Assembly (NCBI RefSeq): GCF_009767915.1
Contig: NZ_WSRP01000013.1
Location: 1-64,000 of the forward strand
Length of the DNA stretch: 64,000 bases
Source of the DNA: Parasutterella muris
GTDB lineage: Bacteria > Pseudomonadota > Gammaproteobacteria > Burkholderiales > Burkholderiaceae_F
Reading direction: 5' to 3'
The position numbers were made by a program, and so were the translations under genes. Below, piece by piece: positions 16,312 through 25,920 of the stretch. Every line of letters starts with the position of its first letter. Position 1 is the first letter of the stretch. The notes beneath the pieces are model-generated. The model made no database searches. It was not told the origin of the DNA and saw nothing but the letters and a program-made list of their open reading frames with translations.

Positions 16312-16506
16312 TTTTATTCCCTTAGAACAAAATTGTTGATGCAAAGGACTTGCCCAGAGCGGAAAAAGTTCTAAAAATTTTTGTCTGATAGAACTGATTT
16401 TTTGCCGTAAAACTTTCCGAATTTTTTAGAAGAAAAGTTCTGTGAGTAGTTCTAAAAAAGTTCTATTCCTGCTCATAATACTCAAAATCCGAAGGGGTAG
16501 GGCAAG

Positions 16507-16531
16507 AAAAAAGCCCGTAAATACGGGCTTT
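16507..16531 (-). terminator. Rho-independent terminator after the tRNA pair
   Basis: AAAGCCCGTA and TACGGGCTTT pair, and on the minus strand a T6 run follows. It ends the tRNA-Thr/tRNA-Leu transcript. Confidence 0.85.
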
Positions 16532-16563
16532 GCTCATCATGCTCATTATGCTAATTTTGTTTA

Positions 16564-16649
16564 TGGTGCCCAGGGCGAGACTCGAACTCGCACGCTTTTA
16601 AGGGCGGAGGATTTTGAATCCTCTGTGTCTACCATTTCACCACCTAGGC
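16564..16649 (-). tRNA. tRNA-Leu (anticodon CAA)
   Basis: 86 bases including encoded CCA. The acceptor arm GCCTAGG pairs with CCTGGGC (one G-U). There is a long variable arm (class II), TTCGAGT in the T loop and anticodon loop TTCAAAA, giving CAA. Its 3' end is the attachment site of the element at 13422-16577. Confidence 0.95.
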
Positions 16650-16655
16650 ATCCCA

Positions 16656-16731
16656 TGGTGCCGGCAAGAGGAGTCGAACCTCCGACCTTCGCATTACGAA
16701 TGCGCTGCTCTACCAACTGAGCTATGCCGGC
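16656..16731 (-). tRNA. tRNA-Thr (anticodon CGT)
   Basis: 76 bases including encoded CCA. The acceptor GCCGGCA pairs with TGCCGGC, the D loop is AGTTGGTA, and the anticodon stem-loop GCGCA-TTCGTAA-TGCG(A) gives CGT. It lies six bases upstream of tRNA-Leu(CAA) on the same strand and shares its transcript. Confidence 0.95.
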
Positions 16732-17005
16732 AACAGGAAAAACGTATTATATAGAGATTTAAAAATTAGGCAAATAGTGGTTTGCCAGGCCCTGCGGCAG
16801 ATGATTCGGCGGTTTTCGCCGGATCTAACCGAGCGTTTTTAAGTTTCATATCCCGGCTCCATGTGAACAAATATGGCTCTTCCTTCAGAGCGGGCCTCGG
16901 AGAGTGGAAAAATATTCAGCGCGGCAAAAGATTGTGAACAGAGATTTTTTCATACAATCGAAAAGATCATTGTGTTATCTTTAGATTTCACATTAAAAAG
17001 AATGT

Positions 17006-17503
17006 ATGAACCACGCTGACGTATTCTTTCAACGGTATCTTCCCGATGAGCAGGCGACCAATGAACTTGGAGCCGAGCTTGCCGCTGTTCTCTTAGAAAA
17101 TAAAGATGAAATTCTCTCTTCCGGACTGAATATTCGTCTCTGCGGCGACTTGGGCGCCGGCAAAACAACTCTGACACGCGCGCTTTTGAGAGCGCTCGGT
17201 TTTGAGGGCAGAGTCAAAAGCCCGACGTTTACGCTGCTTGAGCCGTACTCCATTGACGGCTTCACGCTCAACCATTTCGATTTTTACCGCTTTGAAGACC
17301 CGGAAGAATTCGAGGATGCGGGGTTTAGAGAAAACTTCGGCCCGGGAAGAGTATGCGTCACGGAGTGGACTCAGAAAGCCGAGCCGCTCGTTCCCGGCGC
17401 AGATCTGATGATCTCGCTTTTACCCAAAGACGACGGAAGAGAAGTTCAGGTGAGCGCATTGACCGATCACGGCGTGCGGATTGTTAGAGGTCTGGAAAGA
17501 TAA
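17006..17503 (+). CDS. tsaE: TsaE, tRNA t6A biosynthesis ATPase
   Basis: 165 residues. Walker A GDLGAGKTTLTRAL, the switch-like segment SPTFTLLEPY and HFDFYRFEDPEEFEDAGF, and the VTEWTQKAEPL segment are all typical of TsaE. It works with TsaB and TsaD to add threonylcarbamoyl to A37 of ANN-decoding tRNAs; the substrate-making enzyme TsaC/Sua5 is encoded at 58072-59064. Its stop overlaps the start of amiC by one base (TAATG), so the two are translationally coupled. Confidence 0.95.
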   Translation: MNHADVFFQRYLPDEQATNELGAELAAVLLENKDEILSSGLNIRLCGDLGAGKTTLTRALLRALGFEGRVKSPTFTLLEPYSIDGFTLNHFDFYRFEDPEEFEDAGFRENFGPGRVCVTEWTQKAEPLVPGADLMISLLPKDDGREVQVSALTDHGVRIVRGLER

Positions 17504-18942
17504 TGAGCTGCTTTACCCGCCGCGATCTAATTTACGGCTCTCTCTGCTCGGCATTTCTTACGTATGTGCCGGCCGTGTCGGCTAAAACGCCTCAGATCAT
17601 CGACGTTCGTACTTGGCCTGCGGATGAATACACCCGCGTGACGATTGAGAGCGACGCGCCCCTAAAACTGAATTACTTCATGCTCCGCGTGGCTGATCCG
17701 ATCCGCCTGGTTGTGGATATGGACGGACTCAGACTCACGGACAAATTAAAAAACATCATTCAGAAGGTTAAGCCGAACGATCCGTATATTCAGAGGATTC
17801 GCTGCGGTCAGTACAAACCGACGGTCGTTCGCATCACGATCGATTTCAAACAGGACGTCTCACCTCAGATTTTTAGTCTGAAGCCCGCGGGCACCTATAA
17901 ATACCGCACGGTTTTTGACGTCTATCCGGTCCAGGAGAAGGATCCGATCCTTGCGATCCTCAAGAAGGAAGAAGAGGAACCCGACGCGGTCCAGAAACTC
18001 GTCGCGCAGGTCGCCGAGGGTCAGAAGCGAATGGAAGAAAACCGTGAGGAAGCCGATGCGGATCAGCTCGAGCAGATCCTTGCGGGTATTGAAAGCGGAA
18101 CTCTGGTGCCGGTAAAACCGGAAGTGCAGCCCTCAGCGGGTAAAACACCCAAGCCGTCTTCTCAGACGAGCAAACCGCCCGTTATCGCCTCGACAAAGAA
18201 AAAGCCTCAGAAAACGGAAACAAAAACAACTTCCAAGAGACGCACCCGAGCGCTGGTCATCATGATTGATCCGGGCCACGGCGGAGAAGACCCCGGTGCG
18301 ATCGGTAAACGCTACCGCACTCGAGAAAAGGATGTCGTTCTTTCCGTCGCCAAAATTCTCAGAGCGGAACTCAATCGCCTTGAAGGCTTCAGAGCGCTTC
18401 TGACGCGCGACGGAGATTATTTCGTTCCCCTTCAGCGAAGAGTGCAGAAAGCTCGTGCGGCCAAGGCGGACTTTTTTGTTTCGATCCATGCGGACGCATG
18501 GGTTAAGCCGGCAGCCAAAGGATCCTCTCTTTTTGTGCTGAACACTAAAGGACGCGTCTCGAGCTCAAACAAGTGGCTTGCCCGCAACCAGAACAACGCC
18601 GACTTAATCGGCGGCGCGAACATTAGTACAAAAGACAAACAGATCGCCCGAATCCTGATGGATATGTCGTTTACGGCTCAGGTGAGCGACAGTACGATTT
18701 ACGGTGCCTATATTCTTAATGAACTGAGCCGCATTAATCAGCTGCATAAGTCTAAAGTCGAGCAGGCGAACTTCGCCGTTCTGAAGGCGCCGGATATTCC
18801 TTCCGTGCTGGTGGAAACAGCCTTCCTCTCTAATCCGGAAGAAGAGCGCAAGCTTCGGACTCAGGCCTTCCAGCGCAAATTAGCCTGCGCGATCGGCAAC
18901 GGCATCCTTAAGGGTTTCGGCCGCAAGGCGGTTTTAGCATAG
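17503..18942 (+). CDS. amiC: N-acetylmuramoyl-L-alanine amidase AmiC
   Basis: 479 residues. A twin-arginine-like signal (CFTRRDLIYGSLCSAFL, cleaved near VSA) is followed by an AMIN septal-targeting domain (about 30-140), a charged Pro/Lys-rich linker (about 155-245) and a C-terminal zinc Amidase_3 domain. Zinc and catalytic residues are visible in MIDPGHGGEDPG, SIHADAW and SVLVETAFLSN. It cleaves peptidoglycan crosslinks at the septum during daughter-cell separation. The tsaE-amiC order is common in proteobacteria. Confidence 0.95.
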   Translation: MSCFTRRDLIYGSLCSAFLTYVPAVSAKTPQIIDVRTWPADEYTRVTIESDAPLKLNYFMLRVADPIRLVVDMDGLRLTDKLKNIIQKVKPNDPYIQRIRCGQYKPTVVRITIDFKQDVSPQIFSLKPAGTYKYRTVFDVYPVQEKDPILAILKKEEEEPDAVQKLVAQVAEGQKRMEENREEADADQLEQILAGIESGTLVPVKPEVQPSAGKTPKPSSQTSKPPVIASTKKKPQKTETKTTSKRRTRALVIMIDPGHGGEDPGAIGKRYRTREKDVVLSVAKILRAELNRLEGFRALLTRDGDYFVPLQRRVQKARAAKADFFVSIHADAWVKPAAKGSSLFVLNTKGRVSSSNKWLARNQNNADLIGGANISTKDKQIARILMDMSFTAQVSDSTIYGAYILNELSRINQLHKSKVEQANFAVLKAPDIPSVLVETAFLSNPEEERKLRTQAFQRKLACAIGNGILKGFGRKAVLA

Positions 18943-19183
18943 GCGTTTCACGAAACAAACGCTTCGCGGAAGTTGTCTGAATAGCTTTTGACGGCGTCTT
19001 GCCGTGCGGTGTAAAGCTTGGAATCGGACTGAACGGCTGCGGGCGGAAGATTAAAGATTAAGAAAAAGTATTGCAAAATTTATCGCAATATTTGTTCTTA
19101 ATAATCAAGTGATAGAATCCTTAGTCCAATTATTTAATATGACGCTCCGACTATAGAGCGTTTGCAAAGGACTGTTTAGATAA

Positions 19184-20647
19184 ATGTCACTGAATGACCC
19201 CCATTGGGGCCGTAAAGGCTCGGAAGAAAACCCTTCCAACGACAAAGATGAGGCAAAGAATCCTCAGACTGATCGTCAGCAAGAAGTCCAACCCGGAAAA
19301 GATGAATTCAGGCAGCCTGAGCAGAAAAGACCTCAGGCTTCCGATCAGGAAGTTGATTTGGAAGAGCTCTGGAAGCAGTTCAACGACCGTATGAATTCTT
19401 TATTTGGCAATAAACAACAGAAAAATCAGCCGCGATCCGACGCTGAGGCGAACATGAATCGTCCTCAGACCGAGGATCGGCAGGACGATTATGACTTTGA
19501 CGAACCTCCGCTTCGCAAGGACCACGACTTTAAGCAGCCCGCGAGCGGCGGCGGAAATACGGGCAGCGGATTCCGTCCGCCTCAGTTCGAGGCCGGACGC
19601 AATTTCTCCGCAGGCTTTGTCGCGGCAGCCGCTGCGATTGCGGTGTGCGCTTGGCTTGCTTCGGGCTTTTATATCGTTCCCGAAGGCCAGAAGGGCGTGG
19701 TGACGACCTTCGGCCGCTATACCGAAAGCATGAACGCGGGTTTCCGCTGGCATCTGCCTTATCCGATCCAGGATGTTCAGCTCGTTGACGTGAGCTCCGT
19801 TCGTAAAGCTGAAATCGGTATGAGAGGTTCCTCTCAGCGCCTTAAAGAAGCGTTGATGCTGACGGATGATGAGAACATCGTGGATGTGATGTTCAACGTT
19901 CAGTACCGTATTAAGGAAGGTCCCGGCGCGGCAGAATTCCTCTTCAAGACCCGAGATCCGATGGGCGCGGTTATTCAGACAGCGGAATCGGCTATGCGCG
20001 AAGTGGTCGGCAGAAAGAAGATGGACAGCGTCTTATTTGAATCCAAACAGGAGATCGCCGAAGAAGTGAAGCGCCTCATGCAGGAAATGCTTGATCGTTA
20101 TCACAGCGGTATTCAGATTCTCTCCGTGGCGATTCAGAACGCTCAGCCGCCGGAACAGGTTCAGGCCGCCTTTAACGACGCTGTTAAAGCCGGTCAGGAC
20201 AGAGAGAGACAGATTAACGAGGGCGAAGCCTATGCCAACGATGTTGTGCCAAAAGCCAAGGGTATGGCAGAACGCCTGAGACAGGAAGCGGAAGCCTACA
20301 AGTCCCGTGTGGTCTCTCAGGCCGAAGGTGACTCCTCTCGCTTCGCACAGGTTTACGCTCAGTATGAAAAAGCTCCGAAGGTAACCCGTGACCGTATGTA
20401 TGTAGACGCTATGCAGCAGATCTACAACAACACCTCCAAGGTCATGGTTGATTCCAAGTCCTCCGGCAATCTGCTTTATCTGCCGCTTGATCAGCTGATG
20501 AAGCGCAGCGAAAGCTCGACTCGTCCCTCTGCCGATACTGCGGCAGCCGACACCGCAGCGCAGGCCGCTGCGCCTGCAAAGAGCGCTGAGGGGCAGACTC
20601 AGGATAATTCATACACTTCCCGTCCTTTATCCCGGACGCTGAGATAA
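19184..20647 (+). CDS. hflK: HflK, SPFH-domain regulator of FtsH
   Basis: 487 residues. A long polar Gln/Asp/Glu-rich cytoplasmic N-terminus (1-138) is followed by one transmembrane helix (FVAAAAAIAVCAWLASGFYI), an SPFH/band-7 domain beginning at VPEGQKGVVTTFGRY, and a helical coiled region rich in Ala/Glu/Arg. The C-terminus is an Ala-rich tail. With HflC it forms a large periplasmic cage around FtsH and modulates membrane protein quality control. It starts an operon running to the phosphoribosyltransferase gene. Confidence 0.96.
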   Translation: MSLNDPHWGRKGSEENPSNDKDEAKNPQTDRQQEVQPGKDEFRQPEQKRPQASDQEVDLEELWKQFNDRMNSLFGNKQQKNQPRSDAEANMNRPQTEDRQDDYDFDEPPLRKDHDFKQPASGGGNTGSGFRPPQFEAGRNFSAGFVAAAAAIAVCAWLASGFYIVPEGQKGVVTTFGRYTESMNAGFRWHLPYPIQDVQLVDVSSVRKAEIGMRGSSQRLKEALMLTDDENIVDVMFNVQYRIKEGPGAAEFLFKTRDPMGAVIQTAESAMREVVGRKKMDSVLFESKQEIAEEVKRLMQEMLDRYHSGIQILSVAIQNAQPPEQVQAAFNDAVKAGQDRERQINEGEAYANDVVPKAKGMAERLRQEAEAYKSRVVSQAEGDSSRFAQVYAQYEKAPKVTRDRMYVDAMQQIYNNTSKVMVDSKSSGNLLYLPLDQLMKRSESSTRPSADTAAADTAAQAAAPAKSAEGQTQDNSYTSRPLSRTLR

Positions 20648-20657
20648 GGATTGAGAG

Positions 20658-21539
20658 ATGAAAAAAATAATCGTACTTGCCATTTTTGTTTTTCTTGCCG
20701 CCTTGTTCGGTCGCACCTGCCTGTATACCGTCAATGAGCGCGAATACGCGCTGGTGTTCATGCTCGGCGAGTTAAGAGACATCGTGGACAAACCCGGACT
20801 TCATGTGAAGCTTCCGGCTCCGCTTCAGAATGTGGTTTATTTGGATAAGCGCATCCTGACGATTGATACGCCGGTTGCGGATTTGGTCCAGACAAGCGAA
20901 AAGAAGAACCTGATGATCGACAGTTACGTCAGATGGCGTATTTCCGATCCGCGCCGCTACTGGGTTTCTTTCCAGGGCAGCGAAAGAGCGGCCGAAGACC
21001 GTATGTCTTCGCTGCTTCGCGACGTGCTGAACCAGGCGGTGAACAGAAGAACCGTCAACGACATCACTTCGCGCGACAGAGCTCAGGCGATGGCTGAAAT
21101 TTCCGAAGCGCTGCAGAAGCGCGTAACGGATCTCGGCATTGAAGTGGTCGACGTTCGTCTCAAACGCGTGGACTTTACTCCGGAGATTTCCGAGTCGGTT
21201 TACCGCCGTATGGAAGCTGAGCGTAAGCGTGTCGCAAGCGAAGAGCGCTCCAAGGGTGCTGCTGAAGCAGAAAAGATTAAAGCGGACGCGGATCGTCAGA
21301 GAACCGTCATTCTGTCTGAAGCGTATCGTGACGCTCAGGACATTAAGGGCGCGGGCGACGCTAAAGCCAACGAGATTTATGCTCAGGTCTTCGGCAAGGA
21401 TCCGGAATTCGCGAAGTTCTATCGTTCTTTAGAGGCGTACCGTCAGTCCTTTAACAAGCCCTCTGATATGCTGGTCGTTGACCCGAGCAGCGAGTTCTTC
21501 CAGTATCTGAAAAACTCAAAGGCCGGCGCTCAAAACTAA
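20658..21539 (+). CDS. hflC: HflC, SPFH-domain partner of HflK
   Basis: 293 residues. An N-terminal membrane helix (IIVLAIFVFLAALFGRTCLYTV) precedes the SPFH domain (VNEREYALVFMLGELRDIV) and a coiled-coil segment (RRMEAERKRVASEERSKG). It lies ten bases after hflK. The size and order are standard for the HflKC pair. Confidence 0.96.
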   Translation: MKKIIVLAIFVFLAALFGRTCLYTVNEREYALVFMLGELRDIVDKPGLHVKLPAPLQNVVYLDKRILTIDTPVADLVQTSEKKNLMIDSYVRWRISDPRRYWVSFQGSERAAEDRMSSLLRDVLNQAVNRRTVNDITSRDRAQAMAEISEALQKRVTDLGIEVVDVRLKRVDFTPEISESVYRRMEAERKRVASEERSKGAAEAEKIKADADRQRTVILSEAYRDAQDIKGAGDAKANEIYAQVFGKDPEFAKFYRSLEAYRQSFNKPSDMLVVDPSSEFFQYLKNSKAGAQN

Positions 21540-21557
21540 ACATCGCTAGGTAAGAAA

Positions 21558-21749
21558 ATGGAAACCCTTCTCTGTGCAATAGGCTTTGTCCTTGTACTGG
21601 AAGGGTTTTTACCTTTTATCGCCCCTGACTTCTGGAAGAGGGCCGTGCGCGAATCGACCAGAATTCCTAGCGAGAAGATCCGAATCATAGGCTTTGGGAG
21701 TGTAGTCTTAGGGTTGGTTGTTGTTTGGTCGACAATGTTAGTTTTTTAG
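21558..21749 (+). CDS. DUF2065 small membrane protein
   Basis: 63 residues with two hydrophobic helices (LLCAIGFVLVLEGFLPFIAP and IIGFGSVVLGLVVVWSTMLVF) around a basic loop. DUF2065 proteins sit between hflC and hisZ in many betaproteobacteria; their function is not established. The position in the hfl operon suggests a link to HflKC/FtsH. Confidence 0.9.
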   Translation: METLLCAIGFVLVLEGFLPFIAPDFWKRAVRESTRIPSEKIRIIGFGSVVLGLVVVWSTMLVF

Positions 21750-21761
21750 AAGGGTTGAATT

Positions 21762-22934
21762 ATGTCAGTATGGCTTCTTCCCGAGAACATCGCGGACATG
21801 CTTCCGCGGGAGGCTCGAGTTATTGAAGCAATGAGGAGCTCGTTTCTGAGCCTTGTCACTTCACACGGATTTGAAATTGTCCGTCCGCCGCTTGTGGAAT
21901 ATGTAGATTCTCTTTTGACAGGGACCGGAGGCGATCTGGACTTACGTACCTTCAAAATTGTCGATCAGGTTTCCGGCAGAACGATGGGCATTCGCGCGGA
22001 CATGACGCCGCAGGTCGCTCGTATCGACGCACACATTCTCAACCGCGAAGGCGTCTCGCGACTGTGCTATGTCGGAAGCGTGCTGCATGCAAGACCGCTG
22101 CATCCGATGGCTTCACGCCAGCCGTATGTCGCGGGCGTCGAGCTTTTCGGCTCTACGAGCGCTTACAGTGACAAAGAAGTGATTTGTCTCGGTCTTGAGG
22201 CGCTCAGGACATTTAATATTCAGAACATTATGCTGGATCTCGGCCATACCGGTGTCGTTAAGGCGATTCTGGACAAGGATCCGGCTTCCGGCTCGGTGCA
22301 GGATCAGATTCTTTTTGCGCTCAGCCATAAAGACAGAACCTCGATCGAAGAGTTCAGAGGAGTACTGCAGGATCGAACGGTTGACGCGCTGTTAAAACTT
22401 GCCGTCATGTTTGGAGATGAATCGGTTCTGGATAAGATTGCCGAAGAATTCTCCGACTATCCTGAAATTCTTCCTATTTTGGATCACGTACGCTGGCTCG
22501 GCAGAATGAGCGGAGCCGACGGCGTGAGCTATGACTTTGCCGACGTTCACGGCTATCAGTATCTGACCGGTGTGACTTACAGCGTCAATATTCCGGGCCG
22601 CTATCAGGCGGTGCTGAGAGGCGGACGCTATGACGACATCGGCGCAAGATTCGGCCGACGCAGACCCGCGGTCGGCTTCACGCTTTATTTAAGAGAAATT
22701 GTCGCGGTGATGGACACCCGCAGACCGTATGCTGTATTGGCCCCGATTAACGATGAAGACCCTTTGCTCAACGCAAAAATTAAAGAACTTAGAAGCAAGG
22801 GATTAATTGTGGTCCAGTCCCTTCCGGAAGACAGTATTGAATCTCTGGAAGAAGCTTATCGACTGGATGAAGAATTGTTATTTGTTGATGGAACTTGGAC
22901 GGTGACGGAGCGATCTGTCGGTCGTCGAATTTAA
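21762..22934 (+). CDS. hisZ: HisZ, ATP phosphoribosyltransferase regulatory subunit
   Basis: 390 residues, class II HisRS-like fold without tRNA synthetase activity. Recognisable pieces are the N-terminal [18 protein letters not shown], the motif-2-like [14 protein letters not shown] and the C-terminal [16 protein letters not shown]. It should pair with a short-form HisG encoded elsewhere to start histidine synthesis. It sits 12 bases after the DUF2065 gene and 11 before purA. Confidence 0.94.
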   Translation: MSVWLLPENIADMLPREARVIEAMRSSFLSLVTSHGFEIVRPPLVEYVDSLLTGTGGDLDLRTFKIVDQVSGRTMGIRADMTPQVARIDAHILNREGVSRLCYVGSVLHARPLHPMASRQPYVAGVELFGSTSAYSDKEVICLGLEALRTFNIQNIMLDLGHTGVVKAILDKDPASGSVQDQILFALSHKDRTSIEEFRGVLQDRTVDALLKLAVMFGDESVLDKIAEEFSDYPEILPILDHVRWLGRMSGADGVSYDFADVHGYQYLTGVTYSVNIPGRYQAVLRGGRYDDIGARFGRRRPAVGFTLYLREIVAVMDTRRPYAVLAPINDEDPLLNAKIKELRSKGLIVVQSLPEDSIESLEEAYRLDEELLFVDGTWTVTERSVGRRI

Positions 22935-22945
22935 AAGAGGACTAT

Positions 22946-24241
22946 ATGAGTAAGAACGTAGTTGTAGTGGGCGCCCAATGGGGCGACGAAGGCAAAGGCA
23001 AGGTTGTTGACTGGCTGACCGAGAAAGTGCAGGGCGTGGTTCGTTTTAACGGCGGACACAATGCCGGCCATACTCTGGTTATCAACGGCAACAAGACTGT
23101 GCTTCGTCTGATCCCGTCCGGAGTGATGCATGCGCACGTCAAGTGCTACATCGGCAACGGAGCCGTTGTCAGCCCGGAAGCTCTTCTGAAAGAAATTGAC
23201 GATTTGAAATCGCACGGCGTTGACGCTGAAAATAGAGTTTTTGTTTCCGGTCAGTGCCCTCTGGTTCTTCCGTACCATATTGCTCTTGACCATGCGCGCG
23301 AAGCCGCACTTGGCGATAAGAAGATCGGTACGACAGGCCGCGGCATTGGTCCTGCCTATGAAGACAAGATTGCAAGACGCGCGCTGCATGTGAAAGATCT
23401 TTGCGATCCGGAAGGCTTTGCCGCCAAGGTTCGCGCTAACTGCGAACTGATCAACTTCCTCCTTGTTAACTTCTACAAGGCTGAAGCTGTTGACGTTGAG
23501 AAGATGATTAACGAGACGCTTGCCATGGCGCCGAGAATCACTTCCAAGATCTGCGACGTTTCTCACACACTCAATAAGCTGATGGCCGACGGCGAACAGT
23601 TCCTCTTTGAAGGCGCCCAGGGCACCATGCTTGACATTGACCACGGCACCTATCCGTTTGTCACATCGAGCAACACGGTTGCGGGTTTTGCTAGCCCCGG
23701 CGCCGGCATCGGTCCTCAGAAACTGAACTACATTCTCGGCATTACGAAGGCCTACTGCACCCGTGTCGGTTCCGGTCCTTTCCCGACAGAGCTGTTTGAT
23801 GAAGTCGGCGCAGAGATCGCTAAACGCGGCAATGAATTCGGTGCTGTTACCGGTCGCCCGCGTCGCTGCGGCTGGTTTGACGGCGCAGCGCTGAGAAGAT
23901 CCGTTGAGTGGAACGGCCTTTCCGGTTTAGCCGTTATGAAGCTTGACGTTCTTGACGGCTTTGAGACGGTTCGTCTTGGTGTCGGATATGAATACCAGGG
24001 CAAGCGCATTGACGTAACTCCGGTCGGAGCCGAGATGCTTGCCGAATGCAAGCCGATTTATGAAGATTTCCCGGGCTGGAAAGAGCCCACCTTCGGCATT
24101 ACGAAGTGGGATGATCTGCCTGAAAACGCGAAGAAGTATCTGAAGCGTCTTTCCGAGGTTGCCGGCTGCCCGATCGCGCTGGTTTCCACCGGACCGGACA
24201 GAGGTCAGACCATTCTTCTTCACGACCCGTTTGCTGAATAA
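22946..24241 (+). CDS. purA: Adenylosuccinate synthetase
   Basis: 431 residues from the ATG at 22946, which follows AAGAGG; a longer frame would overlap hisZ and lacks homology. The GTP-binding/P-loop [13 protein letters not shown], the catalytic NGGHNAGHT, the IMP-binding [12 protein letters not shown] and the [10 protein letters not shown] segments are all present. It converts IMP and aspartate to adenylosuccinate in AMP synthesis; purB at 31043-32407 does the next step. Confidence 0.97.
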   Translation: MSKNVVVVGAQWGDEGKGKVVDWLTEKVQGVVRFNGGHNAGHTLVINGNKTVLRLIPSGVMHAHVKCYIGNGAVVSPEALLKEIDDLKSHGVDAENRVFVSGQCPLVLPYHIALDHAREAALGDKKIGTTGRGIGPAYEDKIARRALHVKDLCDPEGFAAKVRANCELINFLLVNFYKAEAVDVEKMINETLAMAPRITSKICDVSHTLNKLMADGEQFLFEGAQGTMLDIDHGTYPFVTSSNTVAGFASPGAGIGPQKLNYILGITKAYCTRVGSGPFPTELFDEVGAEIAKRGNEFGAVTGRPRRCGWFDGAALRRSVEWNGLSGLAVMKLDVLDGFETVRLGVGYEYQGKRIDVTPVGAEMLAECKPIYEDFPGWKEPTFGITKWDDLPENAKKYLKRLSEVAGCPIALVSTGPDRGQTILLHDPFAE

Positions 24242-24264
24242 ATTTTTTATTTGAGGGATATTGA

Positions 24265-24792
24265 ATGAAAGACCTTCATGTATCTTGGGATGAGTATCAC
24301 CGTTTAATTGAAACTTTAGCCTTTAATGTTTACGACAGCGGCTGGAAGTTTGATTCTCTTTTATGCCTTTCTCGCGGCGGTCTCAGACCGGGCGACATTC
24401 TGTCGCGCATTTTTGATATGCCGCTGAACATTTTGGCGACGAGCTCTTACCGAGAAGCAGCGGGTACTGTCCAGGGCACGCTCGACATTGGCAAATACAT
24501 TGCCTCGAGCAGACCGGACTCTTTGAAAGGCAAGGTTCTTCTGGTTGACGACCTGGTGGATTCCGGTCTGACGTTTAAGCGCGTGACTGAGCACCTGAGA
24601 AACAACTACAAAGGCATTACGGAAGTGAGAACCGCGGTGCTTTGGTGGAAGTCCTGCTCGCAGGTTGAGCCGGATTATTACGTTGAATACTTAGGTGATA
24701 ATCCTTGGATTCATCAGCCGTTTGAAGTTTACGACGTGATGCGTCTCGGCCAGCTTGTTGCCAAGGTCGAAGGCCACAGAAAGCCTGAATAA
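24265..24792 (+). CDS. Phosphoribosyltransferase (purine type)
   Basis: 175 residues with the PRPP-binding motif VLLVDDLVDSGLTFK and an N-terminal LCLSRGGLRPGDIL. It resembles xanthine/hypoxanthine phosphoribosyltransferases that follow purA in betaproteobacteria and would salvage a purine base. The exact base is not readable. It is the last gene of the hfl-his-pur operon; the next feature is tRNA-Leu. Confidence 0.88.
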   Translation: MKDLHVSWDEYHRLIETLAFNVYDSGWKFDSLLCLSRGGLRPGDILSRIFDMPLNILATSSYREAAGTVQGTLDIGKYIASSRPDSLKGKVLLVDDLVDSGLTFKRVTEHLRNNYKGITEVRTAVLWWKSCSQVEPDYYVEYLGDNPWIHQPFEVYDVMRLGQLVAKVEGHRKPE

Positions 24793-24865
24793 CAATTAGT
24801 AACATTTATCAAGAACCGTAATTTGCATATTTAAAGATGTCTATGTAGAATTACGGTTCTTGGTT

Positions 24866-24952
24866 GCCCGGGTGGCGAAATTGGTAGACGCACTAGCTTC
24901 AGGTGCTAGCGCCTTCACGGGCGTGCTGGTTCGAGTCCAGTCCCGGGCACCA
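24866..24952 (+). tRNA. tRNA-Leu (anticodon CAG)
   Basis: 87 bases including CCA. The acceptor GCCCGGG pairs with CCCGGGC, the variable arm is long (class II), and the anticodon stem-loop CTAGC-TTCAGGT-GCTAG gives CAG. It borders an AT-richer, gene-poor island. Confidence 0.96.
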
Positions 24953-24955
24953 AAC

Positions 24956-25085
24956 CGAATTCCGAGAGACCCTGTAAATTTACAGGGTTTTTCTTTATCT
25001 TCAATAAATACAGGGCGTTAGCCTCTGTAGCTATCCGAGACTATATGAGACAAGTCAAAAACTTTTGGTATCCTAGATGGTATCC
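24956..25085 (+). repeat. 129-bp tRNA-Leu downstream repeat, copy 2
   Basis: The inverted partner of 13290-13418. It begins four bases after the tRNA CCA end and contains a terminator, TCTTCAATAAATAC, GGGCGTTAGCC and two GGTATCC motifs. A short frame with an integrase-like N-terminus (MPKLAKLLTNN) follows at 25101 but stops after 19 codons, hinting at a lost integrase. Confidence 0.85.
24969..24992 (+). terminator. Rho-independent terminator after tRNA-Leu(CAG)
   Basis: ACCCTGTA pairs with TACAGGGT and is followed by a T run. It ends the tRNA transcript. Confidence 0.85.
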
Positions 25086-25920
25086 CTAAAAGAGTTCATC
25101 ATGCCTAAGCTGGCAAAACTCTTAACCAACAATCTGAATTACGTTTCTTACGGGAGATAAATCCTTTAGGTACGGCAATCTTCGGTGTCTTCGATGTTAC
25201 TCTAAGCTTTTTGACTCCGGTTGGAACTCACTTTTCGAATAATTCGAGAGTTAAGTAAATAACAAACCTTGTTGATCTGCGTTTGTTTATTCGTCGCGCA
25301 GCAGCCTGATGCAGCAGTTAGCAAAAATAAAGGAACTTTGAAAGTGGCTAAAGACGATCTCTTCTTGGTAAGAATTTACAAGAAAAAATCTAAGAAGAAC
25401 TTGATCGTCCTTGATTCTAAATTTGAAAAGCTTATCTGCGACGCTGCAGTAGGAGTGGATAAAGAGTTTGGCTAAGAATTCTTGTCCTGGAACGCTCCCA
25501 CAGTGTTCTTCTTTAAGTATTACCTGTTCAATTTTCTGAAGACAATTAAGAATCAGTTTCTAAATTCTGTTGCTTCTGTCCCTCCCTTCCAGTTGGCAAT
25601 ATGAGTCTTCATTTTTTCGCTTCTGGCATTAGCAGATGTCCACGATTAGGATAGTTCCCAGCAACAATGCGGAAACCGTTTTGAACATCTCTACGGAGTT
25701 TAATGATGGTCGTGAACTTCATCAAAAATAAGTATGTAAGCAGGTTGTTTGTCTATTGCCTTGTCCTGGTGGTCGACTATCTTTAGAGGCAGACGCTGTT
25801 GAGACTAACGTTGGAATCGTTGAGGGGAATCATCGACTCTTTGAAATTTTGAATTATTTGTTTTCGTTAAGTTAGGGGACGACTTTTTCGAAGTGTGAAT
25901 TTTCACTATGCTGTTTGGTG
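25086..25920. other. Decayed, gene-poor stretch
   Basis: No supported gene. There is a 19-codon integrase-like start at 25101, a 68-codon frame (25269-25475) without a good ribosome binding site, and a minus-strand piece (VQNGFRIVAGNYPNRGHLL, around 25620-25690) broken by stops. It looks like eroded mobile DNA downstream of the tRNA. Confidence 0.4.

Larger units (their letters stand above)
13422..16577. mobile_element. Decayed integrative element in tRNA-Leu(CAA)
   Basis: The element is bounded by 14-bp direct repeats of the tRNA 3' end. Its cargo, left to right, is a serine resolvase, a tyrosine recombinase fragment, a DinJ-YafQ toxin-antitoxin pair, an IS-like remnant, and a tyrosine integrase broken by two frameshifts beside the tRNA. 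With its integrase dead, it is probably fixed and maintained by the toxin-antitoxin pair. Confidence 0.7.

Noticed and set aside
16442..16720. 92-codon plus-strand frame across the tRNA genes
   Set aside because: It is the antisense translation of tRNA-Leu and tRNA-Thr (the familiar GETRTRTLL/GVEPPTFAL artefact).
25269..25475. 68-codon frame after tRNA-Leu
   Set aside because: No ribosome binding site, basic low-complexity composition and no family; kept only as part of the decayed stretch.
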